A stretch of DNA of 40,568 bases. It comes from a bacterium. Its GTDB lineage: Bacteria > Planctomycetota > Planctomycetia > Planctomycetales > Planctomycetaceae. Location of the stretch: the NCBI GenBank assembly GCA_016124895.1, contig WGMU01000046.1, positions 1 to 40,568 of the forward strand, read 5' to 3'. How positions within the stretch are numbered: the stretch's first letter is position 1; each line of letters starts with the position of its first letter. Positions 9,300 through 16,940 of this stretch are shown in pieces. The position numbers were made by a program, and so were the translations under genes. The notes beneath the pieces were generated by a model. The model saw only the letters and a program-made list of their open reading frames with translations. It was not told the origin of the DNA and did not search any database.

Positions 9300-9776
9300 A
9301 TGCGCGCAGCCGCTTACTCTTCAATTCCGTTTGTCCTGTTCACGACGTTGCTGACTGTCTCGCTTGCCGGCTGTGGAGGCGGTGACTCCGGCCCGCCGCG
9401 TTTGCAGATCAAAGGGGCCATCACGTTCGACGGGCAACCCATTCCCGCGGGAACGATTACCTTTGTTCCAGACGCGAGCCAGGGAAATCAGGGTCCGGCG
9501 AGTAACGCCACGATTGTCAACGGTGCCTACACGATTACTGCGGGCAGTAAAGGAGTCGTCGGAGGCCCGAACATTGCCCGAATTGCAGCCTTCGACGGCA
9601 ATGCCAGACCCGAAGCAGAGCTGCCGCTGGGCGAGCTGCTGTTTCCAGAATACGAAATGGAAATCAATGTGCCGACGGCCGGCAGCAGCGACCCCCAGAC
9701 GGTCGACCTCAACGTCCCGAAGGATGCTGCCAGGCCGCAGCAGAAGGCTCGGCGAAGTGCCAGCGACGATGTCTAA
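9300..9776 (+). CDS. Small lipoprotein with transthyretin/carboxypeptidase-regulatory-like domain
   Basis: The product is 158 residues from the ATG at 9300; a TTG at 9258 would bury the leader and is rejected. The leader ends in the lipobox LAGC, followed by GGGDSGPP. The mature part contains IKGAITFDGQPIPAGTITFVPD and GAYTITAGSKGVVGGPN, the beta-sandwich repeat pattern of the planctomycete proteins that usually follow DUF1559 genes. It should be a lipid-anchored envelope protein. Co-transcription with the DUF1559 gene is likely from the 84-base gap and shared direction. The C-terminus is basic and low in complexity. Function unknown. Confidence 0.85.
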   Translation: MRAAAYSSIPFVLFTTLLTVSLAGCGGGDSGPPRLQIKGAITFDGQPIPAGTITFVPDASQGNQGPASNATIVNGAYTITAGSKGVVGGPNIARIAAFDGNARPEAELPLGELLFPEYEMEINVPTAGSSDPQTVDLNVPKDAARPQQKARRSASDDV

Positions 9777-10080
9777 CGGACACGCCACTTTGGCGAAATG
9801 TGCGAGGATACAAGCATGAAGCGCAAGCGGGTGTGTTTGACGTAACTGACTCACTCGCTCGCACTTCGTGCTTTTACGGCAGCCGAAGGTGGCGCTGTCC
9901 AACTAACGGACTTGTTGCCTTGCCGTGTTTCACAGAGAGACCGGCGCAACGGACCGTGCGCTGGTGTCGCGGGTCGAAGTCCCGGCGAGTTCCTGACTGC
10001 CCCCTTAAGCTTGTTGGCAGCGGGTCGCCGTGGAGTGCTGCTCGAAACCCGGCCGCGGAGTTTTCTGCCGCGTCTACTGC
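9777..10080. other. Intergenic region between convergent genes
   Basis: About 300 bases between the lipoprotein gene and the end of the minus-strand transporter. It contains the inverted repeat at 9819-9866. The remainder shows no gene; a T-arm-like segment near 9970-9984 was examined and rejected as a tRNA. Confidence 0.5.
9819..9866. repeat. Imperfect inverted repeat, REP-like or terminator
   Basis: AAGCGCAAGCGGGTG at 9819-9833 pairs with CACTCGCTCGCACTT at 9852-9866 at 12 of 15 positions, with an 18-base loop; CGTGCTTTT follows. It lies between convergent genes, so it may end the lipoprotein transcript. The AAGCGCAAGCG/CTCGC wording is also typical of intergenic repeats in planctomycetes (from memory). 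Confidence 0.45.
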
Positions 10081-11379
10081 CTACGAGTTGCCGAGATCGG
10101 CGTGCGCTGTCTCGGTTGCGAGGACGATCGATGTCAGCGTCAGGATGGCAGTCGCGATGAGGTAAAGGGCGACAGGCCAGATGGCTCCATCGGACCATTT
10201 CAGCAGCGCCGTCGCAATCAGCGGGGCGACGCCGCCTGCAAATGGTGAAGCGAGCTGGTAGCCAACGGATGCTCCGCTGTAGCGAACGCGCGTGCCGAAC
10301 AGTTCGGAGAAGAACGCCGCCTGCGGACCGTACATCAGCGAGTGAGCCACCAGCGCGATGACGATCGCCAGCCAGATCAAGACGGCTTCACGGGTTTCGA
10401 TCAGCCAGAAAAACGGAAACGCGAACGCGGCGACGCCAATGGCTCCGGCGAGATACAGCGGGCGGCGGCCGAAGCGGTCGGAGAGAATGCCGGCGGCGGG
10501 GATGGCGAGGATCTGAACGGCAGCGGCGATCCAGATGCCGGTCAGGATCGTCTGCTCCGGGACGTTCAACGACTCCTTACCGTATGAGAGAACGAAGACA
10601 CTGAAGATGTAGAAGGAGGCGTTCTCGGCGAACCGAGCGCCCATCGCCAGCAGGACGCTGCGCGGATATTCGCGGAAGACTTCCAGAATCGGCAGGCGAC
10701 TGACGCCCTGTTTCTGTTTTGTCTCGTCGAACAGCGGGCTCTCAAAGACCTGGAAGCGGATAAACATCCCGACAGCCAGCAGCAGAATGCCGAACAGGAA
10801 CGGCACGCGCCAGCCCCAGTTGAGAAACTGCTCGGGCGGCAGTGACGAGAAGAACGAGAAAACCGCCGTCGCCAGTAGCAGCCCGGCCGGCACTCCCATC
10901 TGCACAACGCTGCCGTACAGGCCACGTTTGCCAGCATGACCATGCTCGACGGCCATCAGGACCGCGCCACCCCATTCGCCACCGACGCCGAGTCCCTGCA
11001 TCAGCCGCAACAGAATCAGCAGGATCGGCGCGACGACGCCGATTGAGTCATAAGTCGGCAGCAATCCGATCAGAAACGTGGCCAGGCCCATCATCAGCAG
11101 CGTCGTGACGAGCATCGCCTTGCGGCCGACGCGATCACCGAAGTGTCCGAAGATCACTCCGCCCAGCGGTCGCATGAAGAAGCCGACGGCAAACGACGCA
11201 TAAGACGACATCAGCGAGACGAACGGATCCTCGGACGGGAAAAACAACTTGCCGAAGACAGTGGCCGCCGCCGTCCCGTACAGAAAGTAGTCGTACCACT
11301 CAATCATCGTGCCGACGAAGCTGGCGAGTACGACGCGTCCGATCTTTGGTGGCTCTGTCTGTTCGGTCGATTCGGACAC
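10081..11379 (-). CDS. MFS transporter, metabolite:H+ symporter (MHS) family
   Basis: The product is 432 residues from the GTG at 11379, which has AGGAAA nine bases upstream. A TTG at 11433 would extend into the inverted repeat and is less likely. The first helix reads GRVVLASFVGTMIEWYDYFL, the hallmark of the MHS subfamily (ProP, KgtP, ShiA, PcaK). The cytoplasmic 2-3 loop has GHFGDRVGRKAML, matching the MFS signature, and helix 4 has LRLMQGLGVGGEWGGAVLM, again typical. A second DRFGRRPLY loop follows in the C-terminal half. About twelve membrane segments are visible. It should import an organic acid or zwitterion with protons. It is transcribed away from the second MFS gene. Confidence 0.93.
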   Translation of the reverse strand: MSESTEQTEPPKIGRVVLASFVGTMIEWYDYFLYGTAAATVFGKLFFPSEDPFVSLMSSYASFAVGFFMRPLGGVIFGHFGDRVGRKAMLVTTLLMMGLATFLIGLLPTYDSIGVVAPILLILLRLMQGLGVGGEWGGAVLMAVEHGHAGKRGLYGSVVQMGVPAGLLLATAVFSFFSSLPPEQFLNWGWRVPFLFGILLLAVGMFIRFQVFESPLFDETKQKQGVSRLPILEVFREYPRSVLLAMGARFAENASFYIFSVFVLSYGKESLNVPEQTILTGIWIAAAVQILAIPAAGILSDRFGRRPLYLAGAIGVAAFAFPFFWLIETREAVLIWLAIVIALVAHSLMYGPQAAFFSELFGTRVRYSGASVGYQLASPFAGGVAPLIATALLKWSDGAIWPVALYLIATAILTLTSIVLATETAHADLGNS

Positions 11380-11419
11380 GAGGGGGCTTTCCTGCGATGG
11401 TGAGGCGGCAACATTAAGG

Positions 11420-11477
11420 AGCTGGATTCGCAAGAATTCAGCCGTGTTGAGCAGACTGAATTCTTGCGAATCGAGCT
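11420..11477. repeat. Long near-perfect inverted repeat between two MFS genes
   Basis: GATTCGCAAGAATTCAG at 11425-11441 pairs perfectly (17 of 17) with CTGAATTCTTGCGAATC at 11456-11472. Beyond a single G-G mismatch, AGCT at 11420-11423 pairs with AGCT at 11474-11477, so the arms are 22 bases with one mismatch. The loop is 14 bases. It lies 40 bases upstream of the first MFS gene's start and 121 bases upstream of the second. A regulator operator, an mRNA leader hairpin or a REP-like element are all possible. Confidence 0.75.
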
Positions 11478-11598
11478 ACGCGAATGCGACTCAGCGCTGT
11501 CGAAACTGTAATTTGAGTCTTCGACTGACGTCCTCAGCGTCTCCTCGACACCGGGCTGAAGAATTGAAATTGACAGGCAGGATACCTATCTCACGGGC

Positions 11599-12909
11599 AT
11601 GAAACGACGAGCTTCCAGTCTGCTGATGTCCCGCTACGTGCCGCTGATCTGCCTGGCTCTGACGCATACGCTCGTCGATACGTGCGCGTTGCTGATTGCT
11701 CCGTTGTGGCCGCGACTCGAAGCCGTCTACGCGTTCGGAGTCGCCGGCCTTTCGCTGGCGTTCATCGCGCAGTCGCTGCCGACGTCAGTCAGTCAGCTCG
11801 TTTTCGGCTTTCTGCGCGACCGGCATCCGGCGCCGATCTGGCTGTGGCTGGGGCCGGTCATCGCGGCAGTCTTTCTGACCGCGATTGGTCTGATCGAACA
11901 GAGATTCGTCCTGTTTACGCTGTTGATCTGTGGAGGCATTGGCGTCGGTGCTTTTCATCCCGAGGCAGCAGTACTCGCTGGACGGCTGCTGCCGGGCGAG
12001 CGGACTCGGGGCATTTCCGTGTTCATGTTCGGCGGATCTCTGGGCCTGGCACTCGGACCTGCCTTGAGTGGCTTTGTCGTCGAGCGCGGCGGGCTGCACG
12101 GTCTGGTGTGGCTCGGCCCACCGATTCTCCTGCTGATCGTCGTGTTGACCATCGTTGGACAACGGACGGCAGCGGCGGACGTCTCCGACACGTCCAGCTC
12201 CCTCGGGTCATCTGAGCCGAATACTCAGAGTCGTCCATCGCTACGCGAAATGTTTGACGGGCGAGTCATCGTCGGCGCTGTTCTGCTGCTTGTCTGCTCA
12301 CTGCGAGCCGCCCCGAACATGGCGATGGACAAGGTGCTGGCCTTTATGCTCGAACGTCCTGAATGGGGCTATTCGACGCAGCAGATCGGGCTGGTGCAGA
12401 GCATCTTTCTGGTCGCTGCCAGCGTCGGAATGCTCGTGATGACGTTTCGTTTTCGTCCCGCCTGGGAGAAGGCGTTTCTGGTGGGCTGCCCGCTGGCAGC
12501 GATTCCACTGATGCTGATGTTGAGCTGGCAGGACTGTCCGCCGTGGCTGCTGTTCTCAACCGTCGCCCTCACTGGAGTCGTTCTCTGGGGAACGGCGCCG
12601 GCAATGGTTTCGTACGCTCAGCATCAGTTTCCACGCGGAGCCGGCGTCGCATCTGCTCTTACAATGGGCATGGCCTGGGGCATCGGCGGATTGATTCAGG
12701 CGCCGATCACGTCGTGGTTTCAGAATGCGGGAACTCCGCAGACGGCGTTTATCGCGTTCATTCCGTGCCTGCTGGCCGCTGGCGTGATCGCCATGCTTCT
12801 CCCGTCGTGCTCGTTTGCTGCTGACACGCCTGCGACAACCGCAGACACGTCGGCAGTGACTTCTCAAACCGTCCTGCTGCAAGGCGCCACTCATGAAGCA
12901 ACTCGCTGA
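11599..12909 (+). CDS. MFS transporter, fosmidomycin-resistance (Fsr)-like
   Basis: The product is 436 residues from the ATG at 11599. It has about twelve hydrophobic segments. The motif ICGGIGVGAFHPEAAVLAG matches the G..HPE motif that marks the Fsr-type branch of the major facilitator superfamily. A polar, Ser/Thr-rich central linker (about residues 190-215) separates the two six-helix halves, as usual. Family members are proton-coupled efflux proteins; the substrate here is unknown. The stop codon overlaps the next gene's start by 17 bases, so transport and the secreted hydrolase downstream are translationally coupled and probably functionally linked. The C-terminal 35 residues are polar and unconserved. 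Confidence 0.85.
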   Translation: MKRRASSLLMSRYVPLICLALTHTLVDTCALLIAPLWPRLEAVYAFGVAGLSLAFIAQSLPTSVSQLVFGFLRDRHPAPIWLWLGPVIAAVFLTAIGLIEQRFVLFTLLICGGIGVGAFHPEAAVLAGRLLPGERTRGISVFMFGGSLGLALGPALSGFVVERGGLHGLVWLGPPILLLIVVLTIVGQRTAAADVSDTSSSLGSSEPNTQSRPSLREMFDGRVIVGAVLLLVCSLRAAPNMAMDKVLAFMLERPEWGYSTQQIGLVQSIFLVAASVGMLVMTFRFRPAWEKAFLVGCPLAAIPLMLMLSWQDCPPWLLFSTVALTGVVLWGTAPAMVSYAQHQFPRGAGVASALTMGMAWGIGGLIQAPITSWFQNAGTPQTAFIAFIPCLLAAGVIAMLLPSCSFAADTPATTADTSAVTSQTVLLQGATHEATR

Positions 12910-15295
12910 CTTCTGCATGCTGAGTCTGTTTGTTCTGCTGAGTTCGGCTTCCATTCGGGCTGCGGACAGTGACGCCGCCTGGCCGGTACTGCCGGAGAAG
13001 AATGCGATGGTGACTCTGCCGGCTCAGGAGTGGCCGCAGAAGCCAGGGCCGCGAGCGATCACCACGTCGATTCACTATCCGGCCGGAACGCTCGCCAGCG
13101 TGGATAAATCAACGGGGCTGATGCTGACTCTGCACAACTGGGGCGGAACAGACTGTGCCGGTACTGCGAATCCGGACGCTCTGGCGAAACGGCTTAACGT
13201 CGTCGCGATCTGCGTCAATTATCTGCAGAGCGGGAAGCAGGCATCGATTGACGATCCGGAGCCGTACGACTTCGGCTATCTGCAGGGGCTCGATGCGCTG
13301 CGGGCACTGTGGTTCGTGTTTGACGGACTGAAGCAGCGGGAAGTGGCGTTCGATTCGCGGCGGATCTTTGCGACGGGAGGCTCGGGCGGCGGCAACGTGA
13401 CGCAGATGGTCAACAAGCTGGCGCCGCGCACGTTCACGTGCATCATTGATATGTGCGGCATGGCGAAGCTCAGCGACGACATCGCATTCAACCTGCCTGG
13501 CGGCAGTGGACTCAACGCACGCTGGAGCCGCGATCCCGACAGCCCGAACTGGCTTTCGCCGGCGGATCAGGAACTGCGGTTCATTGCGAAATCGGAACAT
13601 CTGACCGTGATGTCGCGGCTGAAGACGGCGACGAAAATCGTCGTGGTGCATGGCGTCGACGATGCGACGTGCCCGTTTGCCGACAAACAGGAACTCGTTG
13701 CGAACATGCAGGCTGCCGGGCTCGACGTCGAGCCGCACTTCATCTCGAACGACGACCTTGACGGAACGGTCTTCACGAGCAGCGGACACGCACTTGGCAA
13801 CCGGACGGAAATTGTCTTCCGCGTCGCGGGGAAGTATCTCGAACCAGGCGCGAAGACGTCGCTGTCTCGGCGGCGCCCGACGGATTTCGAGCGGCGTGAT
13901 GCACAGGTCGGTTATCCGGTGACCGGTGGCGAGTTCGTGATCTCCTACGAAACCGGTTATCCCGTCGGGCGGTTCGTCTCGGACGAGTGGCCGCCGAAGT
14001 TGACCGATGCGACAAACGGTACGGTCAGCGTTCACTCGGACAGCTTTCTGCAGATTCCCGAGAATGTCCAGCAGTGGAGCCGCGAAGACGGAGCCGCTTC
14101 GTTTACCGTGGCAAAGACAGCGCCGACTGTCGATCTCGCGTTTCATCGGAACCTCGGCCCGGATGCGATCCATCGGCGGCTTTGGTCGTCGTGGGGCGAC
14201 ATCTGTGTCGCCAGCGACGGACGCGTGTACTGCGGCATCGGCGATCACGGCAACGATGCCGACGGCGACGCTCGTTGCTTCCTGTATCGCTGGGATCCGG
14301 CGACACGAACGCTCGACCAGATCGTCGATATGAGCCAGGTCGTCCCGCCGCGTCCGGGACAGCCGGCCTGGTCGAAGATTCATGCGAAGGTCGACGAAGG
14401 AGCCGACGGAAAAATCTACTTCTGCTGCACACTGAACGCCGGCAACCGGGCGGGCGACGAGCAGTATCACTGGACGCCGGAACTACCGGGCGGACAGCTC
14501 TATCAGTTTGATCCAGCGACCAGTGAGACGATCGTCTTCGCCAGCCTGCCACCGAAACGCTGCACGGCGACGTCGCTGCTCGACCGAAATCGAAGTATCT
14601 GGTGGTGCAATCTCGAAGCGGGAGGCGGCGACGCACTGTGGGGGCTCGACCTGAAAACGACCAAACCGGTGTTTCAGTCACTCGACGGAACCGTCGCTTT
14701 TAACCGGGCGTTCGCGCTGACGAACAACGGCTCGATTCTCTTCAACGGAGCGGACACGCTGTGGCGACTGCAGGCAGACACGCACGCGTTGCTGCCGCTC
14801 AAAGCAACGTTCGGCGACGCACCGGGAATGCGCTGCGCAACGCGTGAATCATCCAGCGGATTCGTCTACGGCTCGACGCACAAGACGAACGAGCTGTTTC
14901 GCTACGACGTGCAGAAGGACGAGCTGACACTGCTCGGGCCGAACTGGCTGACGGGACAGTACACGACGGTGATGGAACTCTCGCCCTATGAGCGGTTCCT
15001 CTATTACCTGCCTGGAGCGCACGGCCGCGCGTGGGAGCACGGTACGCCGATCGTTCAGTACGAGATCGCGACCGGTCAGCGTAAAGTGATCGCCTTCCTG
15101 GCGGAAACCTTCGAGCGGCAGCAGCGATATGTCCCCGGTGGAACTTACGGCATCAAACTGTCGGCCGACGGCGGAACGCTGTTTGTCAACTTCAATGGGC
15201 ACGCCGCCGAGCCGTTGCGCACGTCGGGCATGCGCCCGATCGGTTTCGGCCTGTGCAGTTTCGCGGCGATTCGCATTCCACAGTCGGAACGATGA
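12893..15295 (+). CDS. Secreted alpha/beta-hydrolase (DUF2920-like) fused to a beta-propeller-like domain
   Basis: The product is 800 residues with a signal peptide (core FCMLSLFVLLSSASI, cleavage near IRAADS). Residues about 55-310 look like an alpha/beta-hydrolase: LTLHNWGGTDCAG, the nucleophile elbow TGGSGGGN with S164, an acid-site candidate in VVHGVDDATCP (D256/D257), and H299 in SSGHALGN. The pattern recalls DUF2920-like hydrolases. After a linker of about 70 residues, residues about 385-795 contain repeated blade-like segments (ASDGRVYCGIGDH, GADGKIYFCC, LYQFDPATSE, SADGGTLFVNFNG), suggesting a beta-propeller or NHL/lactonase-like domain. It starts within the Fsr-like transporter gene (17-base overlap). 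Substrate unknown; an ester or glycan-linked acyl group is a guess. Confidence 0.75.
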   Translation: MKQLADFCMLSLFVLLSSASIRAADSDAAWPVLPEKNAMVTLPAQEWPQKPGPRAITTSIHYPAGTLASVDKSTGLMLTLHNWGGTDCAGTANPDALAKRLNVVAICVNYLQSGKQASIDDPEPYDFGYLQGLDALRALWFVFDGLKQREVAFDSRRIFATGGSGGGNVTQMVNKLAPRTFTCIIDMCGMAKLSDDIAFNLPGGSGLNARWSRDPDSPNWLSPADQELRFIAKSEHLTVMSRLKTATKIVVVHGVDDATCPFADKQELVANMQAAGLDVEPHFISNDDLDGTVFTSSGHALGNRTEIVFRVAGKYLEPGAKTSLSRRRPTDFERRDAQVGYPVTGGEFVISYETGYPVGRFVSDEWPPKLTDATNGTVSVHSDSFLQIPENVQQWSREDGAASFTVAKTAPTVDLAFHRNLGPDAIHRRLWSSWGDICVASDGRVYCGIGDHGNDADGDARCFLYRWDPATRTLDQIVDMSQVVPPRPGQPAWSKIHAKVDEGADGKIYFCCTLNAGNRAGDEQYHWTPELPGGQLYQFDPATSETIVFASLPPKRCTATSLLDRNRSIWWCNLEAGGGDALWGLDLKTTKPVFQSLDGTVAFNRAFALTNNGSILFNGADTLWRLQADTHALLPLKATFGDAPGMRCATRESSSGFVYGSTHKTNELFRYDVQKDELTLLGPNWLTGQYTTVMELSPYERFLYYLPGAHGRAWEHGTPIVQYEIATGQRKVIAFLAETFERQQRYVPGGTYGIKLSADGGTLFVNFNGHAAEPLRTSGMRPIGFGLCSFAAIRIPQSER

Positions 15296-15347
15296 GTCGT
15301 CTGAGTCAGACAGCTTTTCTGTGAGTAAAATGGGCATCGAAATACAG

Positions 15348-15415
15348 TTGCAGCGCAAAGGCGCCGAGTCGCAAAGAACGCAAAGTCTTTGAACCCTGGC
15401 GTCTTTGCACTGCAG
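15348..15415. repeat. Intergenic palindromic repeat, copy 1 (GCAGCGCAAAG type)
   Basis: TTGCAGCGCAAAGGCGCC at 15348-15365 pairs with GGCGTCTTTGCACTGCAG at 15398-15415 at 15 of 18 positions. The left arm continues with GAGTCGCAAAGAACGCAAAG. The same element, diverged, recurs at 28332-28407. It lies between the hydrolase/propeller gene and the phosphodiesterase gene. Confidence 0.75.
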
Positions 15416-15467
15416 GCAATGTCAGAACTCAATTGATGACGTTCCAACGGAATACTTGAGGTGAACG

Positions 15468-16844
15468 GTGCGACGAACGATTTACCGAATTCTGACAGGC
15501 ACTTTGCTGACACTCACTGTCAGTATTGATGCTGCTAATGCCGCCGAACCGCACCAGGATCGCTGCGTCATACTGGTCAGCGTCGATGGTCTCGCAGGCT
15601 TTTATCTAGACGATCCGAAAGCTCACATGCCGACGCTGCGGCGACTGGCTCGCGAAGGTGCGCGAGCGGACGGGCTTGTCTGCTCGTTTCCGACTGTCAC
15701 CTGGCCGAACCATACGACGCTGGTAACCGGCGTCACTCCGGCGAAGCACGGAGTGATCGGGAACAGCTATCTCGACCGCGAAACCGGTAAGACGGTACCG
15801 CTGATTCCCGACCCGCTGCTCGACAAGGATCAGGTGGTCAAAACGCCGACGATTTACGATGTCGCGCACAAAGCTGGGCTGACGACGTCGGCGATCATCT
15901 GGCCGGCGACGCGCAACGCCAAAACGCTCGACTTCACTGTGCCCGATATGAAGGGCAACGATTCGTGGCAGAACTTCGGCACGCCGAAGTGGCTCGGCGA
16001 ACTGCGGGAGAGCGGTCTGCCGATTGACCGCTACGGTCCGTGGGTTGACGAATCGAGCGGCGGCGTGCAGCGGGACTGGCTGTATGTCCGCATGGCCGAG
16101 CAACTGCTGAAGAAGCACTCGCCGAATCTGCTGCTGATTCACCTGGTGGAAGCCGATCACGCGCAGCACAAGTTCGGCCCGCGCTCCGGCGACGCGTACT
16201 GGTCGGTCAGCTACTGCGACGACCGCATCCGCGACCTCGTGGACGCGATCGAGCAATCACCGCTGCGTGAGCGCACGACGCTGATCATCGCCAGCGATCA
16301 CGGTTTCTTCCCAATCACACGCGACATACTGCCGAACGTGCTGCTGAAGAAGCGCGGACTGCTGGGCGACGGCAGACAGACGGCGATCTGCGTACCTCAG
16401 GGCGGCGGTTGCGCGGTTTATATCCTCGACGACGAACGCCGGCCGGACCTCATCAAACAGCTTCGCGCCGACTTCAAGGCCATTGAGGGAATGCAGGCGG
16501 TCTTTGGTCCTGATCAGTTTGCCGCGATTGGTCAGCCGACGCGTGAGCAGGATCCGCACGGTGCCGATCTGTGGCTTGCGGCCGAGTCGGGCTACAGCTT
16601 CTCGGGCTCGCAGAATGGCGACGACCTGGTGACAGCACGTTCTGCTCCTGCGGGAACCCACGGCTTTCTGCCGGATCAGCCCGACATGCTCGGCACGCTC
16701 GTGCTGCACGGTTTCGGCATCCGGCAGGGCGCGCAGCTCGGAAAAGTCCAGAACGTCGACGTCGCACCGACGATGGCTCACTTACTCGGCGTTGCAATTC
16801 CCAGGGCAGACGGTCACGTCCTGATCAAGGGACTCAGCGAGTAA
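15468..16844 (+). CDS. Type I phosphodiesterase / nucleotide pyrophosphatase family (alkaline phosphatase superfamily)
   Basis: The product is 458 residues from the GTG at 15468, with TTGAGGTG as ribosome site about seven bases upstream. A signal peptide is visible (ILTGTLLTLTVSI, cleavage near ANA-AEP). Metal-site and catalytic elements of the ENPP group are present: D40 in VSVDGLAG; the nucleophile threonine T78 in PTVTWPNHTTLVTG; D and H in LVEADHAQHKFGP; DH in IIASDHGF; and H in PAGTHGF. The length fits a single-domain bacterial ENPP. It should be a periplasmic two-zinc enzyme cleaving phosphodiester or pyrophosphate bonds. The gene stands alone after the hydrolase fusion gene and converges on the kinase gene. 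Confidence 0.92.
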   Translation: MRRTIYRILTGTLLTLTVSIDAANAAEPHQDRCVILVSVDGLAGFYLDDPKAHMPTLRRLAREGARADGLVCSFPTVTWPNHTTLVTGVTPAKHGVIGNSYLDRETGKTVPLIPDPLLDKDQVVKTPTIYDVAHKAGLTTSAIIWPATRNAKTLDFTVPDMKGNDSWQNFGTPKWLGELRESGLPIDRYGPWVDESSGGVQRDWLYVRMAEQLLKKHSPNLLLIHLVEADHAQHKFGPRSGDAYWSVSYCDDRIRDLVDAIEQSPLRERTTLIIASDHGFFPITRDILPNVLLKKRGLLGDGRQTAICVPQGGGCAVYILDDERRPDLIKQLRADFKAIEGMQAVFGPDQFAAIGQPTREQDPHGADLWLAAESGYSFSGSQNGDDLVTARSAPAGTHGFLPDQPDMLGTLVLHGFGIRQGAQLGKVQNVDVAPTMAHLLGVAIPRADGHVLIKGLSE

Positions 16845-16940
16845 TCTGACGCTGAGTTGGGCCATCGCCGACAGCTTGCTGGACATTGCCGAGACCTCGC
16901 GTACGGAATTCCTGACTGTGCGGCGGAGCTCGACGCGAAC

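Noticed and set aside
9960-9990. A T-arm-like segment (cGGG TCGAAGT CCCg) suggesting a tRNA
   Set aside because: The loop does not begin with TTC, and no acceptor stem, D-arm or anticodon arm could be built around it on either side.
13109-14470. A 453-codon minus-strand open frame
   Set aside because: It lies antisense within the hydrolase/propeller gene, is Arg-rich, and has no recognisable domain.
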